A DNA stretch of 8,542 nt from Bifidobacterium breve (GTDB lineage Bacteria; Actinomycetota; Actinomycetes; UBA12327). Under the pieces are notes generated by a model. The model searched no databases, was not told the DNA's origin, and was given only the letters and a program-made list of their open reading frames with translations. A program made the translations under genes and the position numbers. Below are positions 1 to 5,725 of this stretch, piece after piece. Position 1 is the first letter of the stretch; every line of letters begins with the position of its first letter. The DNA lies in assembly GCA_943332445.1 (NCBI GenBank), contig CALQPL010000031.1:1-8542 (forward strand), given 5' to 3'.

Positions 1-1189
1 ATGGAGCAAATTGCAGTTGGGTGGCATCGGCTGAGTACGTCGCGCCTACACCGATCATGGCAATGACTTCAAGAATCAATCCGGTTCGCACGACGGCGAG
101 CGGACCGCGCGCTTGGGTGAACTTGCCTGATGCTGGAGCGGCTATCAATGCACCGAGCATGATGAACGCTGTGGTTACGCCAGCTTTAAGCGCGGTGTAG
201 CCCAAGCCATTTTGAAGATAGATCGGCAAGGTCAAGATCATGCCGAATTCACCAAACATGATGCACAAGCCGATGAGGTTGCCCCAGGCAAAGGATCGAA
301 TTTTGAACAGGGTGAGGTCAAGGGTGATCACTTGATCCTCGGCGGCCCGGCTGGCTTCAACGCGGATAAACAGGAAGAGGGCTAGTAGCGATAAAGCAAA
401 CGCGATAGGAACAGGCGAGATGGCTTCAATGGGCCAACTGAACGGGCCAATGGCAATGTCTGCGCCCCGCGGTGCCCACCAGCCGTAGTTTTGCCCTTCG
501 ATGAGACCAAAAATCAAGGCGCCAAGGCCGAAAGCTGACAGCAAGACTCCGGGGAGGTCAAGGCCAGGCTTAGAGACGGTGTCCTTGCTCTCGGGAGCCA
601 AGAGCAGCGCACCGGTAATCGACACGATGGCGATGGGAACGTTGATCAAGAACGCCCAACGCCACGAGTAGGAGCTCGTGAGGAATCCGCCCAGCAACGG
701 CCCGAGGGCAGCAACGGTTCCGACAGTGGCACCCCAGATGGCAAAGGCGATGGCTCGGTCCTTGCCGCGGAACATGGTGTTCAGCAACGACAGTGACGAG
801 GTAATCATCATCGCGCCACCCACACCTTGCAATGCGCGTCCAGCGATGATGACTTCACCCGTTTGTGCTGTTGCTGCGATGACACTGGCAAGCACGAAGA
901 TCGTCACACCCATGACGAAGATCAATCGGCGACCAATTGAGTCGCCGAGCTTGCCTACCGAAATCAGCAGCGAGGCAAAAACAAGTGCATAGATGGAGTT
1001 AATCCATTGGATATCCGTGGGAACGAGCTTCAGGTCCGCTGTGACCTGAGGAATGGCGACGTTGACGATGGTCGCGTCAATCATCACCATCGTCACGCCC
1101 ATGCTGATAAACCCCAAGGCGAACCAGTAGGCGCGGGGCGCCTTTTGGTTTTCTTCAGTGCTCGTCTGGCTCACGGGGGAGGTATCCAT
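1..1189 (-). CDS. MFS drug exporter, DHA2 (EmrB/QacA-like) family, C-terminus cut off by window edge
   Basis: This is a proton-driven inner-membrane multidrug exporter, running off the left edge after 396 complete codons. The start ATG (1187-1189) follows TAAGGA five bases upstream, a good ribosome binding site. The translation shows a short polar N-terminus (residues 1-20), then TM1 with MIDATIVNVAIP (37-47), the DHA-type motif D1. Motif A, GKLGDSIGRR, is at 79-88 in the loop between helices 2 and 3. RALQGVGGA at 118-126 is motif B with Arg118. The glycine-rich stretch at 153-169 (GATVG to GPLLGG) is antiporter motif C, followed by WRWAFLINVP near 176-185, typical of the DHA2 subgroup. Family members usually have 14 membrane segments and about 450-550 residues, so the C-terminal part is missing only because of the window. 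The substrate cannot be told. It is divergent from the HAD hydrolase gene and shares a 108-bp spacer with it. Confidence 0.93.
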   Translation of the reverse strand, partial: MDTSPVSQTSTEENQKAPRAYWFALGFISMGVTMVMIDATIVNVAIPQVTADLKLVPTDIQWINSIYALVFASLLISVGKLGDSIGRRLIFVMGVTIFVLASVIAATAQTGEVIIAGRALQGVGGAMMITSSLSLLNTMFRGKDRAIAFAIWGATVGTVAALGPLLGGFLTSSYSWRWAFLINVPIAIVSITGALLLAPESKDTVSKPGLDLPGVLLSAFGLGALIFGLIEGQNYGWWAPRGADIAIGPFSWPIEAISPVPIAFALSLLALFLFIRVEASRAAEDQVITLDLTLFKIRSFAWGNLIGLCIMFGEFGMILTLPIYLQNGLGYTALKAGVTTAFIMLGALIAAPASGKFTQARGPLAVVRTGLILEVIAMIGVGATYSADATQLQFAP

Positions 1190-1218
1190 GGAAATCCTTA
1201 ATTCGAAGGTGTGAGATC

Positions 1219-1224
1219 AGATTA
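1219..1224 (-). promoter_or_regulatory. Candidate -10 element of the MFS exporter promoter
   Basis: Read on the minus strand this is TAATCT, matching the actinobacterial -10 pattern TAnnnT. It would start a transcript near 1212, giving a leader of roughly 22 bases that contains the TAAGGA ribosome binding site. No consensus -35 is seen. The -35 position, with a 17-base spacer, falls on the right arm of the CCCCAATTGGGG palindrome (1236-1247). Confidence 0.4.
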
Positions 1225-1235
1225 GTTGAGTAGGT

Positions 1236-1247
1236 CCCCAATTGGGG
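1236..1247. promoter_or_regulatory. Perfect 12-bp palindrome, candidate operator
   Basis: CCCCAATTGGGG is an exact palindrome with no central gap, in the spacer between the divergent MFS exporter and HAD hydrolase genes. It covers the place where the -35 region of the exporter promoter should lie, so a bound dimeric repressor would block that promoter. It is 50 bases upstream of the HAD start codon. No regulator gene lies next to it in this window, and the bound protein is unknown. Confidence 0.45.
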
Positions 1248-1285
1248 CATAAGACGCGAATGATCCAACCGTCAGGGGCACGTCC

Positions 1286-1291
1286 TACGAT
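1286..1291 (+). promoter_or_regulatory. Candidate -10 element for a leaderless HAD hydrolase transcript
   Basis: TACGAT matches TAnnnT and ends exactly six bases before the ATG at 1298. The first base of the start codon would therefore be the transcription start. No Shine-Dalgarno sequence precedes this ATG, which supports a leaderless mRNA. A recognisable -35 is not seen. Confidence 0.55.
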
Positions 1292-1297
1292 CGGGTT

Positions 1298-1984
1298 ATG
1301 CCTTCTGATGAACCCACTTCGGCTCGCACGAGCGATCTGGCTGCCCTCGTCGTTGACTGGGGTGGCGTGCTGACCAATAACTTGGATGAATCGATGGCCG
1401 AGATCATGGCCGGTAGCGGCGTTGACATGTCCTATTTTTCGCAAATTCTCGGCGATTGGCTTGGGCCAAATGTGGAGCAGGAAGCGCACGTCAATCCCTT
1501 GCATGCGCTCGAACGCGGCGAGATGTTGGTCCCGCACTTTGAGGAACAACTCGCTGCTGAACTCGCGCGCCGACAAGGTAGCCCGGTTAACCACGTCGGT
1601 CTTTTACAGCGCATGTTTGACGCCATTGAACATGCCCCGCAAATGAATGCCCTCGTCCTGCGGGCTCGACACATGGGGATTGCCACCGCATTGCTGTCTA
1701 ACTCCTGGGGCAATGACTACCCCCGGGATGGTTGGGACGACATGTTCGACGTGGTCGTGATCAGTGGCGAAGTCGGAATGCGTAAGCCAGATGCAGAAAT
1801 CTTTCATCACACCTTGTCCCAATTAGGTGTAGCGCCGCAGCACTCGGTGTTTGTTGACGACATCAAACTCAACGTGAATGCTGCCGTTAGCGTGGGCATG
1901 GTGGGAATCCATCACACGGACTACGACGTCACGGCCATGGAGCTCGATGCATTGTTTGGTCTTCCCTTGAGCGAGCACGCCTAA
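1298..1984 (+). CDS. HAD-superfamily hydrolase (HAD-IA type phosphatase)
   Basis: Cytosolic haloacid-dehalogenase-fold hydrolase of 228 residues, probably acting on a small phosphorylated metabolite; the substrate cannot be inferred. Motif I is DWGGVLT at 20-26, with Asp20 as nucleophile. The usual second aspartate (+2) is Gly22, as in the DLGN/DFGG subgroup related to YihX and to the N-terminal domain of soluble epoxide hydrolase. Motif II is LLSNSW with Ser134. Motif III is GMRKPDAEIF with Lys163. Motif IV is VFVDD with Asp187 and Asp188, the likely Mg2+ ligands. The cap domain lies between motifs I and II (about 30-120). The ATG is chosen because a TAnnnT hexamer sits six bases upstream and no ribosome binding site exists for other starts. 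Its TAA overlaps the ATG of the DUF6912 gene (TAATG), so the two are translationally coupled. Confidence 0.9.
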   Translation: MPSDEPTSARTSDLAALVVDWGGVLTNNLDESMAEIMAGSGVDMSYFSQILGDWLGPNVEQEAHVNPLHALERGEMLVPHFEEQLAAELARRQGSPVNHVGLLQRMFDAIEHAPQMNALVLRARHMGIATALLSNSWGNDYPRDGWDDMFDVVVISGEVGMRKPDAEIFHHTLSQLGVAPQHSVFVDDIKLNVNAAVSVGMVGIHHTDYDVTAMELDALFGLPLSEHA

Positions 1985-2451
1985 TGCGCATGTTCATTCC
2001 GCTCTCGCCAGCTCACATCCAGGAGTTGGTGGCCAACGGCCAACTAACTGGACCGCTCGAAGGCGTAATCCCCAATGAAGCCTTCGCCCAGTGGATAGAA
2101 AGCGATGACCCTGAGGACATGGAATTCGCCGCGCTGTCTCGTGCGGGAGACCTAGCTTTACTTCTGGCGGAAACGAACCAGCGCATCGTCGCGGTCGTTG
2201 ACGTTGATGTGGACGGTCTGGAGATCAACGATGAGCCCGCGGGTACAGCCTTTCTTGCGAATGTGTCGTCAAGCCAGATCGCATCGCTGCATGTTGATGA
2301 TGCCCTGAACAAGGCGGTCATCGCCGATGCACGGAAGGCATTGGCTAGCGATGATGATTCCGGCGAAGCCGAATTAACAGCCGTTGACGACTGCGACTTG
2401 CTGTGGTTTGACGCCCTTGAACTGGCCGATGTGGCGGCCAGCCTTAGCTAG
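1984..2451 (+). CDS. DUF6912 family protein of unknown function
   Basis: A 155-residue acidic, probably cytosolic protein. The N-terminus MRMFIPLSPAHIQELVANG (1-19), followed by a proline/glycine turn and MEFAALSRAGDLALLLA (about 46-62), has the look of the actinobacterial DUF6912 family, whose members open with MRxYVPLT-like sequences. A central strand IVAVVDVDVDG (68-78) and a C-terminal segment DLLWFDALELADV (138-150) are also typical. There is no signal peptide or membrane segment. No function is known for the family. Translation starts within the stop of the HAD gene (one-base overlap), and no separate ribosome binding site is needed. It converges on the helicase gene, with which it shares the last four bases. 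A second in-frame ATG two codons in is possible but less family-like. Confidence 0.75.
   Translation: MRMFIPLSPAHIQELVANGQLTGPLEGVIPNEAFAQWIESDDPEDMEFAALSRAGDLALLLAETNQRIVAVVDVDVDGLEINDEPAGTAFLANVSSSQIASLHVDDALNKAVIADARKALASDDDSGEAELTAVDDCDLLWFDALELADVAASLS
2422..2441. terminator. GC-rich hairpin at the convergent DUF6912/helicase ends
   Basis: CTGGCCG (2422-2428) pairs perfectly with CGGCCAG (2435-2441) around a six-base loop. It lies in the last codons of the DUF6912 gene and begins six bases beyond the helicase stop codon on the other strand, a normal terminator position for the helicase. No T-run follows on either strand, so it may be a weak or Rho-assisted terminator, a 3'-end stabiliser, or chance. 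Confidence 0.4.
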
Positions 2452-3869
2452 CCTTGTGCCGGCTTACCACCGCGCGTGCGATTGCGGGAGCGCTGCGGAC
2501 GGTCAGACTTTTCTCGAGCCGGCGCTGGTGCCGAACTCTTCGATGGTGATCGAGGCGAAGTCGACGGCTTAGATCGTTGCGGTGCACTTTGCTTCGGCTT
2601 GCGACCGGTTTCGCCGAGGTCTTCAAGTTTTTCCGCGCCTAGTCCGGCGCGCGTGCGCTGAGCACTGGGTAGTTTGCCAGTGGCGTCAGTGGGAATCCCC
2701 AGTCCGGTGTACACGTGCTCTGATGAGGAGTACGTCTCAATCGGATCATGGAAGGCCAAACCAAGTTCCTTGTTGATCAGCTGCCAGCGTGGGATGTCGT
2801 CCCAGTCAACGAAACTGATGGCCACACCACTTGCGCCAGCTCGTCCCGTCCGCCCAATGCGGTGAACATAAATTTTGGCATCCTCAGGACATTGGTAATT
2901 GATGACGTGGGTGACGTCTTGAACATCAATTCCGCGGGCAGCGACATCAGTGGCCACCAGGACATCAACCTTGCCGCTTCGGAAAGCGCGAAGTGCTTGC
3001 TCTCGTGCACCTTGACCAAGGTCACCATGAACAGCACCAGCGGCAAATCCGCGTTCGGTGAGATCGTCGGCCACTTTTTGCGCTGTGCGCTTGGTGCGGC
3101 AGAAGATCATGCTCAGGCCGCGGCCTTCGGCTTGCAAAATTCGGGCAACCAGCTCGACCTTGTCCAATGCATGGGCTCGCCACACATGTTGTTCGATGCT
3201 CAACACTGTTGAACCGGCGTCATCGGGGTCGGTGGCGCGAATGTGGGTGGGCTGGGTCATGTAGCGGCGGGCCAGATTGATGATTTGGCCTGGCATCGTG
3301 GCGCTGAAGAGCATGGTTTGGCGCTTTGCGTTGGTCAGTGAGACGAGGTGCTCTACATCGGGCAGGAATCCCAAGTCCAACATCTCGTCGGCTTCGTCAA
3401 GAACCAAAATCTTTACATCGGACAAGTCAAGGTGTCGTTGTTTGGCCAAGTCGATGAGGCGACCGGGAGTGCCGATGACAACGTCAACACCAGAGCTGAG
3501 TGCTGCGACCTGTGGTTCGTAGGCGCGACCGCCATAAACAGCGAGTACGCGCACATTGCGACGCGCTCCAGCAAGTTCTAAGTCCTTGGCCACCTGAACG
3601 CACAATTCGCGCGTGGGCACGATGACCAGCGCTTGGGGTGTGGTGGTTTGGCCGCCACCTGCATCGGCCGGGGCGGTGATGCGTTGCAAGAGGGGAATTC
3701 CGAAACCAAGGGTCTTACCTGTTCCGGTCTTGGCCTGGCCGATCAGGTCGGTTCCCGCCAAGGCCAAGGGCAAGGTTTGCTCTTGAATGGGGAACGCCTC
3801 AATGATGCCGGCGGCCTCTAGGGCGTCTGCGGTGGCATCAAGCACACCAAGTTCACGAAAAGTTGCCAT
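2448..3869 (-). CDS. ATP-dependent DEAD-box RNA helicase, RhlE-like
   Basis: RNA-remodelling helicase of 473 residues, expected in rRNA processing, ribosome assembly or mRNA decay. All core motifs are present: Q motif (FPIQEQ, 26-31), motif I AKTGTGKT (46-53), Ia PTREL (85-89), Ib TPGR (134-137), II DEAD (158-161), III SAT (189-191), IV around MIFCRTK (254-260), V ATDVAARGID (306-315) and VI HRIGRTGRAG (336-345). The tail from about residue 420 is disordered, rich in Ser, Pro, Lys and Arg, and ends RNRTRGGKPAQG, suited to non-specific RNA binding. The start at 3869 is chosen because GAAGAAGG lies six bases upstream and MATFRELGV is the family-like N-terminus. The frame is open 102 bases further upstream, but that extension is Cys-rich and unlike the family. 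The neighbouring ferritin-like, DUF3107 and TetR genes resemble the surroundings of mycobacterial rhlE (Rv3211). Confidence 0.96.
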   Translation of the reverse strand: MATFRELGVLDATADALEAAGIIEAFPIQEQTLPLALAGTDLIGQAKTGTGKTLGFGIPLLQRITAPADAGGGQTTTPQALVIVPTRELCVQVAKDLELAGARRNVRVLAVYGGRAYEPQVAALSSGVDVVIGTPGRLIDLAKQRHLDLSDVKILVLDEADEMLDLGFLPDVEHLVSLTNAKRQTMLFSATMPGQIINLARRYMTQPTHIRATDPDDAGSTVLSIEQHVWRAHALDKVELVARILQAEGRGLSMIFCRTKRTAQKVADDLTERGFAAGAVHGDLGQGAREQALRAFRSGKVDVLVATDVAARGIDVQDVTHVINYQCPEDAKIYVHRIGRTGRAGASGVAISFVDWDDIPRWQLINKELGLAFHDPIETYSSSEHVYTGLGIPTDATGKLPSAQRTRAGLGAEKLEDLGETGRKPKQSAPQRSKPSTSPRSPSKSSAPAPAREKSDRPQRSRNRTRGGKPAQG

Positions 3870-3992
3870 AACGAGCCTTCTTCCACAATCGTCGTGGGCG
3901 CGACAAGGGTGAAAAGGATCGTCAAGTGTGAGAAACAAACAATCAACGGCCAGGCAGCGCCCGCATATCAAGTGGTCTCAGTCTAGCCGTTA

Positions 3993-4004
3993 GGTGTTTG
4001 CACC
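3993..4004. other. Small inverted repeat in the helicase/ferritin-like divergent spacer
   Basis: GGTG (3993-3996) is mirrored by CACC (4001-4004) around TTTG. It lies 31 bases upstream of the ferritin-like start codon in the 166-bp divergent spacer (3870-4035). Only four base pairs support it, so it could be chance. Nothing else clear stands out in this spacer apart from the helicase ribosome binding site. Confidence 0.2.
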
Positions 4005-4023
4005 CTGCCGACTGCGTTCGTGG

Positions 4024-4029
4024 CATGGT
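4024..4029 (+). promoter_or_regulatory. Weak candidate -10 element for the ferritin-like gene
   Basis: CATGGT fits the -10 pattern at A2 and T6 but not at T1, and ends six bases before the ATG at 4036. That is the same spacing as the HAD and ABC genes. No Shine-Dalgarno sequence lies before this ATG, so a leaderless transcript is plausible. TTGCAC at 3998-4003 resembles a -35 but the 20-base spacer is long. Confidence 0.3.
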
Positions 4030-4035
4030 TAAGTC

Positions 4036-4716
4036 ATGGCTACTGATGCACACGGTGACTTTGAGGCTGACCCCCAGCGGCAGGCAGTGATCGACCTTCT
4101 CGGCGTACTGGCTTATGGCGAATTGTCTGGCTTTGAACAACTCGCAGCCGATGCTGGGCGAGCCCCCGACCTGGGCGACAAGGCCGAAATCGCTCAGTTA
4201 GCGGCAGCGGAGCTTCGTCACTTTGAACTCTTGCGCGAGCGGTTGACGCAGATGGGTAGTGATGTCGCCGATGCGATGGAGCCATTCGTTCGCGCCGTGG
4301 GAATTTTCCACGAAAGCACGGCACCGGCGGATTGGCTCGAAGGAGTGGTCAAGGCGTATGTGGGCAATGGCATCGCTGTTGACTTCTATCGCGAAGTGAG
4401 TGTGTTGGTCGATGAGTCGACTCGCGAACTCGTCCTCGAAGTCTTGAGCGATACCGGTCAAGCTGAGTTCGCTGTGGATCGCGTGCGTCGAGCCATTGCC
4501 GCTGATCCGATTGTTGCTGGTCGCTTGGCATTGTGGGGCCGGCGCATCGTGGGTGAAGCGCTTGCGCAAGCCCAGCAGGTAATTTCACGTCGACCCGCGT
4601 TGGCAGATCTGATGCTCGGTGGAAGTGGCTTTGACGTAGTAGCCGTGAGCGAAGTCTTTAATCGCATCACAGCGCAACACACACGCCGCATGGCCGCACT
4701 CGGTCTAGCGGCTTAA
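4036..4716 (+). CDS. Ferritin-like protein, MiaE_2 (tRNA hydroxylase-like) family
   Basis: An all-helical 226-residue cytosolic protein that looks like the actinobacterial 'ferritin-like fold-containing' family, distantly related to the tRNA-(ms2io6A) hydroxylase MiaE. Likely diiron ligands in the first half are Glu29 (AYGEL) and Glu59 with His62 (AAELRHFELL, the ExxH motif). In the second half the candidates are Asp116, Glu120 and Glu144. I see no second ExxH; the equivalent stretch reads DTGQAEFAVDRV, so metal binding may be altered or use other residues. The block DPIVAGRLALWGRRIVGEAL (157-176) is strongly family-like. Its true reaction is unknown and MiaE activity should not be assumed. 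The start lacks a ribosome binding site and fits a leaderless mRNA. It converges on the DUF3107 gene with only 15 bases between them. From memory the M. tuberculosis relative (Rv3210c) occupies the same neighbourhood. Confidence 0.82.
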   Translation: MATDAHGDFEADPQRQAVIDLLGVLAYGELSGFEQLAADAGRAPDLGDKAEIAQLAAAELRHFELLRERLTQMGSDVADAMEPFVRAVGIFHESTAPADWLEGVVKAYVGNGIAVDFYREVSVLVDESTRELVLEVLSDTGQAEFAVDRVRRAIAADPIVAGRLALWGRRIVGEALAQAQQVISRRPALADLMLGGSGFDVVAVSEVFNRITAQHTRRMAALGLAA

Positions 4717-4725
4717 CCACGATCG

Positions 4726-4752
4726 GTTGGGTTAGGCGTTGCCAAACCCAAC
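4726..4752. terminator. Strong hairpin shared by the ferritin-like and DUF3107 gene ends
   Basis: GTTGGGTT (4726-4733) pairs perfectly with AACCCAAC (4745-4752). Inside, after one A/A mismatch, GGC (4735-4737) pairs with GCC (4741-4743) around a three-base loop. On the plus strand it starts ten bases after the ferritin-like stop codon and is followed by TTT, fitting an intrinsic terminator with a short U-tract. Its arms also encode the last codons and stop of DUF3107 on the minus strand, where no T-run follows. Confidence 0.65.
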
Positions 4753-4956
4753 TTTGCGCACGGTGGGCTCACCAATTTCAACGTAAGCCAAGGAGCTGAC
4801 GGGAACCACCACACGGCGGCCCTTTTCGTCGCTGAGTGACAGGGTGCCGCCCGCCTTAATGGCTGCAGAAACCGCCTCGGAAACCTCGTCAGGGGACTGG
4901 GTGCTCTCGAGTACTAATTCGCGTCCGCTGTTTTGGACACCAATCTTGATTTCCAC
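4732..4956 (-). CDS. DUF3107 family small protein
   Basis: A 74-residue protein matching the actinobacterial DUF3107 family (M. tuberculosis Rv3208A/TB9.4 is the member I recall). The sequence opens MEIKIGVQNSGREL, continues with a helix-forming stretch SPDEVSEAVSAAIKAG (21-36), and ends with strands carrying RRVVVPVSSLAYVEIG (47-62). It is small, soluble and has no catalytic motif that I recognise; its function is unknown. The start is GTG at 4956, supported by AAGGAGA seven bases upstream, the clearest Shine-Dalgarno in the window. It lies 45 bases downstream of tetR on the same strand, probably in one operon. Its last codons form one arm of a terminator-like hairpin shared with the convergent ferritin-like gene. 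Confidence 0.88.
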   Translation of the reverse strand: MEIKIGVQNSGRELVLESTQSPDEVSEAVSAAIKAGGTLSLSDEKGRRVVVPVSSLAYVEIGEPTVRKVGFGNA

Positions 4957-5001
4957 GAGATGTTCTCCTTAGTCGTTGATGAGGTGGTGGATTAACTCTA
5001 G

Positions 5002-5634
5002 TCAGTTCTTTGTGGAAGCGCCTCGAGGGAAATCAGAAATACCTCGCCAGGCCAAGGATGCGGCGAGGGCTTGGGCTTGTTCGCGAGGGATGGTGGGTCC
5101 GTCGGCGAGCCAGGCTCGAGCGGATGTTTGAGCCAAGCCAATGAGACTAAATCCCAAAAGCAGTGCTTGGGAGGCTTCTAATCCGGTTTCGTCGGCAATG
5201 ACTTCGCCGACCAGAACTGCACATCGGCTATTGGCATCGTCAATGAGCGAGCGCACGGCGCGCTCTTGCGTTAGGTCGGATTCAAAGACCAGCCGAGATG
5301 CACCGTCGGGATCGTCAACGAAGGCGAAGTAGGCGGCGATGATGGCTCGCACTCGATCGTGGTTTACCTGAGTGGAATTAAGGGCTGTATCGATAGCTGC
5401 AATCAAGCTCAGGCAGCTGTCTTCCAGCAGAGCCAAATACAAATCCAACTTGCCCGGAAAGTGTTGATACAAAACAGGTTTGCTCACGCCCGCTTGTTCA
5501 GCGATGTCATCCATTGACGCAGCGTGGTAACCCGATTGAACGAAGACACCGCGCGCAACATCAAGCAGTTGTGCTCGTCGTTGTGACCGCGGTAGGCGCA
5601 CACCACGCGTTGTTGCACCGGTGGGGGATGACAT
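5002..5634 (-). CDS. TetR/AcrR family transcriptional regulator
   Basis: A one-component regulator of 210 residues. The N-terminal DNA-binding domain spans about 17-65: RRAQLLDVARGVFVQSGYHAAS, then the helix-turn-helix MDDIAEQAGVSKPVLYQHFPGK (41-62), ending LDLYLALLE. The C-terminal ligand-binding and dimerisation region (about 75-200) is helical; the ligand cannot be predicted. The ATG at 5634 is chosen because TAGGCT (TAnnnT) ends seven bases upstream and no ribosome binding site is present, suggesting a leaderless transcript. It sits upstream of DUF3107 in the same direction, an arrangement I recall from mycobacteria (Rv3208/Rv3208A), so its ancestral partner may be DUF3107. It is also divergent from the ABC exporter, with inverted repeats in the shared 91-bp spacer, which suggests autoregulation, control of the exporter, or both. 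Confidence 0.93.
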   Translation of the reverse strand: MSSPTGATTRGVRLPRSQRRAQLLDVARGVFVQSGYHAASMDDIAEQAGVSKPVLYQHFPGKLDLYLALLEDSCLSLIAAIDTALNSTQVNHDRVRAIIAAYFAFVDDPDGASRLVFESDLTQERAVRSLIDDANSRCAVLVGEVIADETGLEASQALLLGFSLIGLAQTSARAWLADGPTIPREQAQALAASLAWRGISDFPRGASTKN

Positions 5635-5641
5635 GGTGGCC

Positions 5642-5647
5642 AGCCTA
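5642..5647 (-). promoter_or_regulatory. Candidate -10 element for leaderless tetR transcript
   Basis: The minus strand reads TAGGCT, matching TAnnnT, and ends seven bases before the tetR ATG, so transcription would begin at or next to the start codon. No clear -35 is visible. An imperfect 18-bp palindrome (5650-5667) begins two bases upstream of it. Confidence 0.5.
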
Positions 5648-5649
5648 GT

Positions 5650-5667
5650 GATTTGACCGCGCGAATC
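5650..5667. promoter_or_regulatory. Imperfect 18-bp palindrome upstream of tetR
   Basis: The outer four positions, GATT and AATC, are perfectly complementary. Overall six of nine position pairs match. It lies in the -10/-35 spacer region of the tetR promoter, where an autorepressing TetR dimer would bind. The match is modest and the assignment is an inference. Confidence 0.3.
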
Positions 5668-5681
5668 GGCCCGAGTGGGCC
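5668..5681. repeat. GGCCC/GGGCC inverted repeat in tetR/ABC spacer
   Basis: GGCCC (5668-5672) and GGGCC (5677-5681) form a perfect five-base inverted repeat around GAGT, midway between the two divergent promoters. It could be part of a regulator site or a chance GC-rich palindrome. Confidence 0.25.
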
Positions 5682-5689
5682 CTAAGTCC

Positions 5690-5719
5690 CTGTCACCGAG
5701 CCAGGAACGGCTCTAGCCT
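5690..5719 (+). promoter_or_regulatory. Promoter of the ABC exporter with an inverted repeat in its spacer
   Basis: CTGTCA (5690-5695, four of six matches to TTGACA) and TAGCCT (5714-5719, TAnnnT) are separated by 18 bases. The -10 ends six bases before the ATG at 5726, predicting a leaderless transcript. Between the two elements lies a perfect inverted repeat, GAGCC (5698-5702) and GGCTC (5709-5713), with a six-base centre. A protein bound there would block RNA polymerase directly. The neighbouring TetR is the obvious candidate, but this is an inference. Confidence 0.5.
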
Positions 5720-5725
5720 GTGAAC

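Noticed and set aside
678..992. 104-codon plus-strand frame at the left of the window
   Set aside because: It is antisense to the MFS exporter, whose motifs A, B and C are all found on the minus strand across this region.
1217..1594. 125-codon open frame on the minus strand over the HAD gene start and spacer
   Set aside because: It is antisense to the well-supported HAD hydrolase, and its protein sequence looks like a shadow of that coding region.
2748..3212. 154-codon open frame on the plus strand inside the helicase gene
   Set aside because: It is antisense to the helicase core, which has every DEAD-box motif in order. The translation resembles no family and no ribosome binding site precedes it.
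3897..3925. TTGACG on the minus strand (3925-3920) as the helicase -35
   Set aside because: At the expected 16-18 base spacing the sequence is GC-rich (CGCGCC region), with no TAnnnT.
3870..3971. In-frame upstream extension of the helicase (34 more codons)
   Set aside because: The added residues are Cys-rich and unlike DEAD-box N-termini, and the GAAGAAGG ribosome binding site is placed for the ATG at 3869.
4198..4569. 123-codon minus-strand frame within the ferritin-like gene
   Set aside because: It is antisense to a gene with clear family motifs and shows no recognisable protein features.
5720..5725. GTG at 5720 as start of the ABC ATPase
   Set aside because: It directly follows the TAGCCT -10 element, so it would lie upstream of the predicted transcription start. 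ATG 5726 fits better.
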